Source: a virus
DNA length: 24,434 nt
IMG/VR virus record: IMGVR_UViG_3300010149_006292
Coordinates: 1 to 24,434 of that record
Reading direction: 5' to 3' (one strand)
Below, in pieces: positions 22,787 through 24,434 of this stretch (positions are counted from its first letter, which is position 1; the number at the start of each line of letters is the position of its first letter). Under the pieces are notes generated by a model. It was not told the origin of the DNA, did not search any database, and was given only the letters and a program-made list of their open reading frames with translations. Position numbers and translations under genes: made by a program.

Positions 22787-24434
22787 TATTGGCAAGCCTC
22801 ACATGCTTCGGGGTTAGCGATAGAGCAAGCTATCTGCTCCTCTTCGGTATATTCTTTTTTAGTTGATTTTTCTACCTTAGATGCTCCTCGATTGCGAAGA
22901 TAATAGGTAGTTTTTAATCCTGCTTCCCAAGCACTCATATAAATGTCATTTAGGTATTTTAGACTAGTCCCTTTGTTGTATAAGTTAAATGATATACCTT
23001 GGTCAATCCATTTCTGACGAGCCGCATTACATTCAATTAGTTTAAACATATCTCGATCAAATGCGGTCTTATACTTTTCTCTATACTTTTCTGGAATATC
23101 TAAAAGCATAACATCGCCATCAACCTCTTTCACTGCCTCGGCAAGTTGAGGACTCCACAAGCCTTCCTTCTTCATGTCGTTTACAAACTGCTCATTAACA
23201 ACGTAAAAGTTTCCGCTTTTGCACTCGTAAACAAACATTACCGAGAAGTTCGGTTCGATACTCTGCTCCACACCGTTAATATAGCCGATAGTGGCAGTAG
23301 GAGCAATTGCCATAGTGTTACTATTTCTGATTCCATATTTTAAAATGTGTTCTCTTACTTTTTTCCAATCAAGTTTTCCCCGCACGGGAGTCTTTGGAGA
23401 TTTTTTTCTAAAATCTAGGAGAGTATTGTAAGTGTCAATAGGAAGGTGCCCCTTTTCCCAAAGTGAGCCAGAGTAAGTTTTATAACTTCCTCTTTCTTTT
23501 GCTAATTCACTAGAAGAAAGAATGGCATTGTAAGAAAAGAATTCTGTTAGCTCGTCGATAAACTTTACAGCCTTATCAGAATCATACTGTATATCAAGAA
23601 TTTGAAGAACGTCATGAGTTGCCATCATTCCTAATCCAATTGGTCGGTGCTGGAGATTAGAATTTTCTGCTTCTTTAGTAGGGTAAAAATTTAAATCAAT
23701 TACATTATCCAAGAGTCTAATAGCAGTCTTAATTGTAGAGGCTAATAAACCTCTATTTAATCCATCATCAACAAGATGGTTTTTTAAATTGACGCTACCA
23801 AGATTGCAGACAGCAGTTTCTCCTATTTCTACTTTTTCCCCGTCTTTATATTTGGACGGTTTAGTATGCAGGAGAATTTCGGTGCAGAGATTACTTGAGT
23901 GGACTGCTCCTTGGTGTTGGTTGCTATATCTAATATTAGAAGGATCTTTAAAAGTCACCCAAGGATGGGAAGTTTCGAATAGAACTTTCAACATCTTTTT
24001 CCACAAGTCTTTTGCTTTTACCTTGCGGAAATTTTTAAGTTCCCCGGCTTCAGCTTTATCTACCATTTGTTCATAGATGGCCGTAAAGCAATCGCCGAAA
24101 GCTTCATGCAAATCTCTCGAGTCCGATGGACAGAACATATACCAGTCAGCGTCCTCTTTTACTTTTTGCATAAAAAGATCAGGAACCCACGACGCTGTAT
24201 TCATATCGTGGCAACGTAATCTTTCGTCGCCAGTGTTTCTCCGAAGGTTTAGGAAATCTTCAAAGTCTAAATGCCAAGGTTCCAAATAAGCGCATCCCGC
24301 ACCCGGTCTTTTGCCGCCTTGGTTTACTGCGACAAGTGTGTCGTTGAGGATTTTGAGCCATGGCACAAGACCTCCAGAAATCCCGTTTGTGCCTTTGATA
24401 TAAGCCCCAGAAGCACGAAAATTAGTAACGTCAA
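22786..24434 (-). CDS. nrdA: Ribonucleotide reductase class I alpha subunit (5' end outside the window)
   Basis: The last 548 residues of NrdA are visible. The frame stays open to the window edge, reading ASGAYIKGTNGISGGLVPWL at its start, so the GTG at 24366 is internal. Catalytic residues are clear: the N-x-C-x-E motif in SSNLCTEI (cysteine codon at 23884-23886), the partner cysteine in AVCNLGSVNL, the PTATIGYINGVEQSIEPNF loop, the radical-transfer tyrosines in TTYYLR, and the C-terminal redox pair in CEACQ. The N-terminal ATP-cone region and the first active-site cysteine lie outside. With NrdB it would supply dNTPs for phage replication. It is first of the nrdA-GT-nrdB run. Confidence 0.96.
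   Translation of the reverse strand, partial: DVTNFRASGAYIKGTNGISGGLVPWLKILNDTLVAVNQGGKRPGAGCAYLEPWHLDFEDFLNLRRNTGDERLRCHDMNTASWVPDLFMQKVKEDADWYMFCPSDSRDLHEAFGDCFTAIYEQMVDKAEAGELKNFRKVKAKDLWKKMLKVLFETSHPWVTFKDPSNIRYSNQHQGAVHSSNLCTEILLHTKPSKYKDGEKVEIGETAVCNLGSVNLKNHLVDDGLNRGLLASTIKTAIRLLDNVIDLNFYPTKEAENSNLQHRPIGLGMMATHDVLQILDIQYDSDKAVKFIDELTEFFSYNAILSSSELAKERGSYKTYSGSLWEKGHLPIDTYNTLLDFRKKSPKTPVRGKLDWKKVREHILKYGIRNSNTMAIAPTATIGYINGVEQSIEPNFSVMFVYECKSGNFYVVNEQFVNDMKKEGLWSPQLAEAVKEVDGDVMLLDIPEKYREKYKTAFDRDMFKLIECNAARQKWIDQGISFNLYNKGTSLKYLNDIYMSAWEAGLKTTYYLRNRGASKVEKSTKKEYTEEEQIACSIANPEACEACQ

Noticed and set aside
22787-22795. TTG start nine bases upstream for the glycosyltransferase
   Set aside because: The ATG at 22786 forms a TAATG junction with the nrdA stop, the same arrangement as at two other junctions here, and the extra three residues have no support.
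24364-24366. GTG as the start codon of the ribonucleotide reductase alpha gene
   Set aside because: The frame continues upstream with conserved NrdA sequence (ASGAYIKGTNG) to the window edge, so the gene is cut by the window and the GTG is an internal valine codon.

Overview
The window looks like part of a tailed-phage (Caudoviricetes) genome, or a prophage or metagenomic contig of one. It is AT-rich and almost entirely coding, with gene junctions that touch or overlap by a few bases. No rRNA, tRNA, CRISPR array, transposase or integrase is visible. The strongest taxonomic signal is a lambda-type tail-tip module (homologues of gpM, gpL, gpK, gpI and gpJ), which implies a long flexible (siphovirus-like) tail. 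The host cannot be read directly. A class Ic-like ribonucleotide reductase R2 and a pseudopilin/GspC-like pair of a style I associate with Verrucomicrobiota and relatives hint weakly at a PVC-group host; this is inference only.

Layout. (1) 1-9060, minus strand, transcribed M > L > K > I > J: the tail tip and host-recognition module, ending with a 1867-aa central fibre protein. (2) 9061-9123: a short divergent control region. (3) 9124-15119, plus strand: three consecutive paralogous tail-tube-like proteins, each apparently an internal duplication, then a 1095-aa protein made of about ten IPT/TIG-like repeats. (4) 15120-18927, minus strand: inorganic pyrophosphatase, a phage protein of unknown function starting MFDN, a pseudopilin with a CXXCH motif, a secreted GspC/PilP-HR-like protein, a DegT-type sugar aminotransferase, a 2OG-Fe(II) oxygenase-like protein and an orphan MbcA/ParS/Xre-type toxin-binding domain. 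(5) 18944-19264: one unrecognised plus-strand gene. (6) 19261-24434, minus strand: ribonucleotide reductase alpha (cut by the window end), a glycosyltransferase, ribonucleotide reductase beta, two small helical proteins, a DUF2589 protein with a diverged relative, and an alanine-rich coiled-coil protein.

How it may work together. Regions 1 and 3 build and decorate the tail. NrdA/NrdB supply dNTPs, and the pyrophosphatase would pull DNA and nucleotide-sugar synthesis forward. The glycosyltransferase, DegT aminotransferase and oxygenase suggest glycan or virion modification. The pseudopilin/HR pair, the orphan antitoxin-like domain and the DUF2589 cassette are the least explained parts and the best candidates for undescribed phage-host interaction functions.
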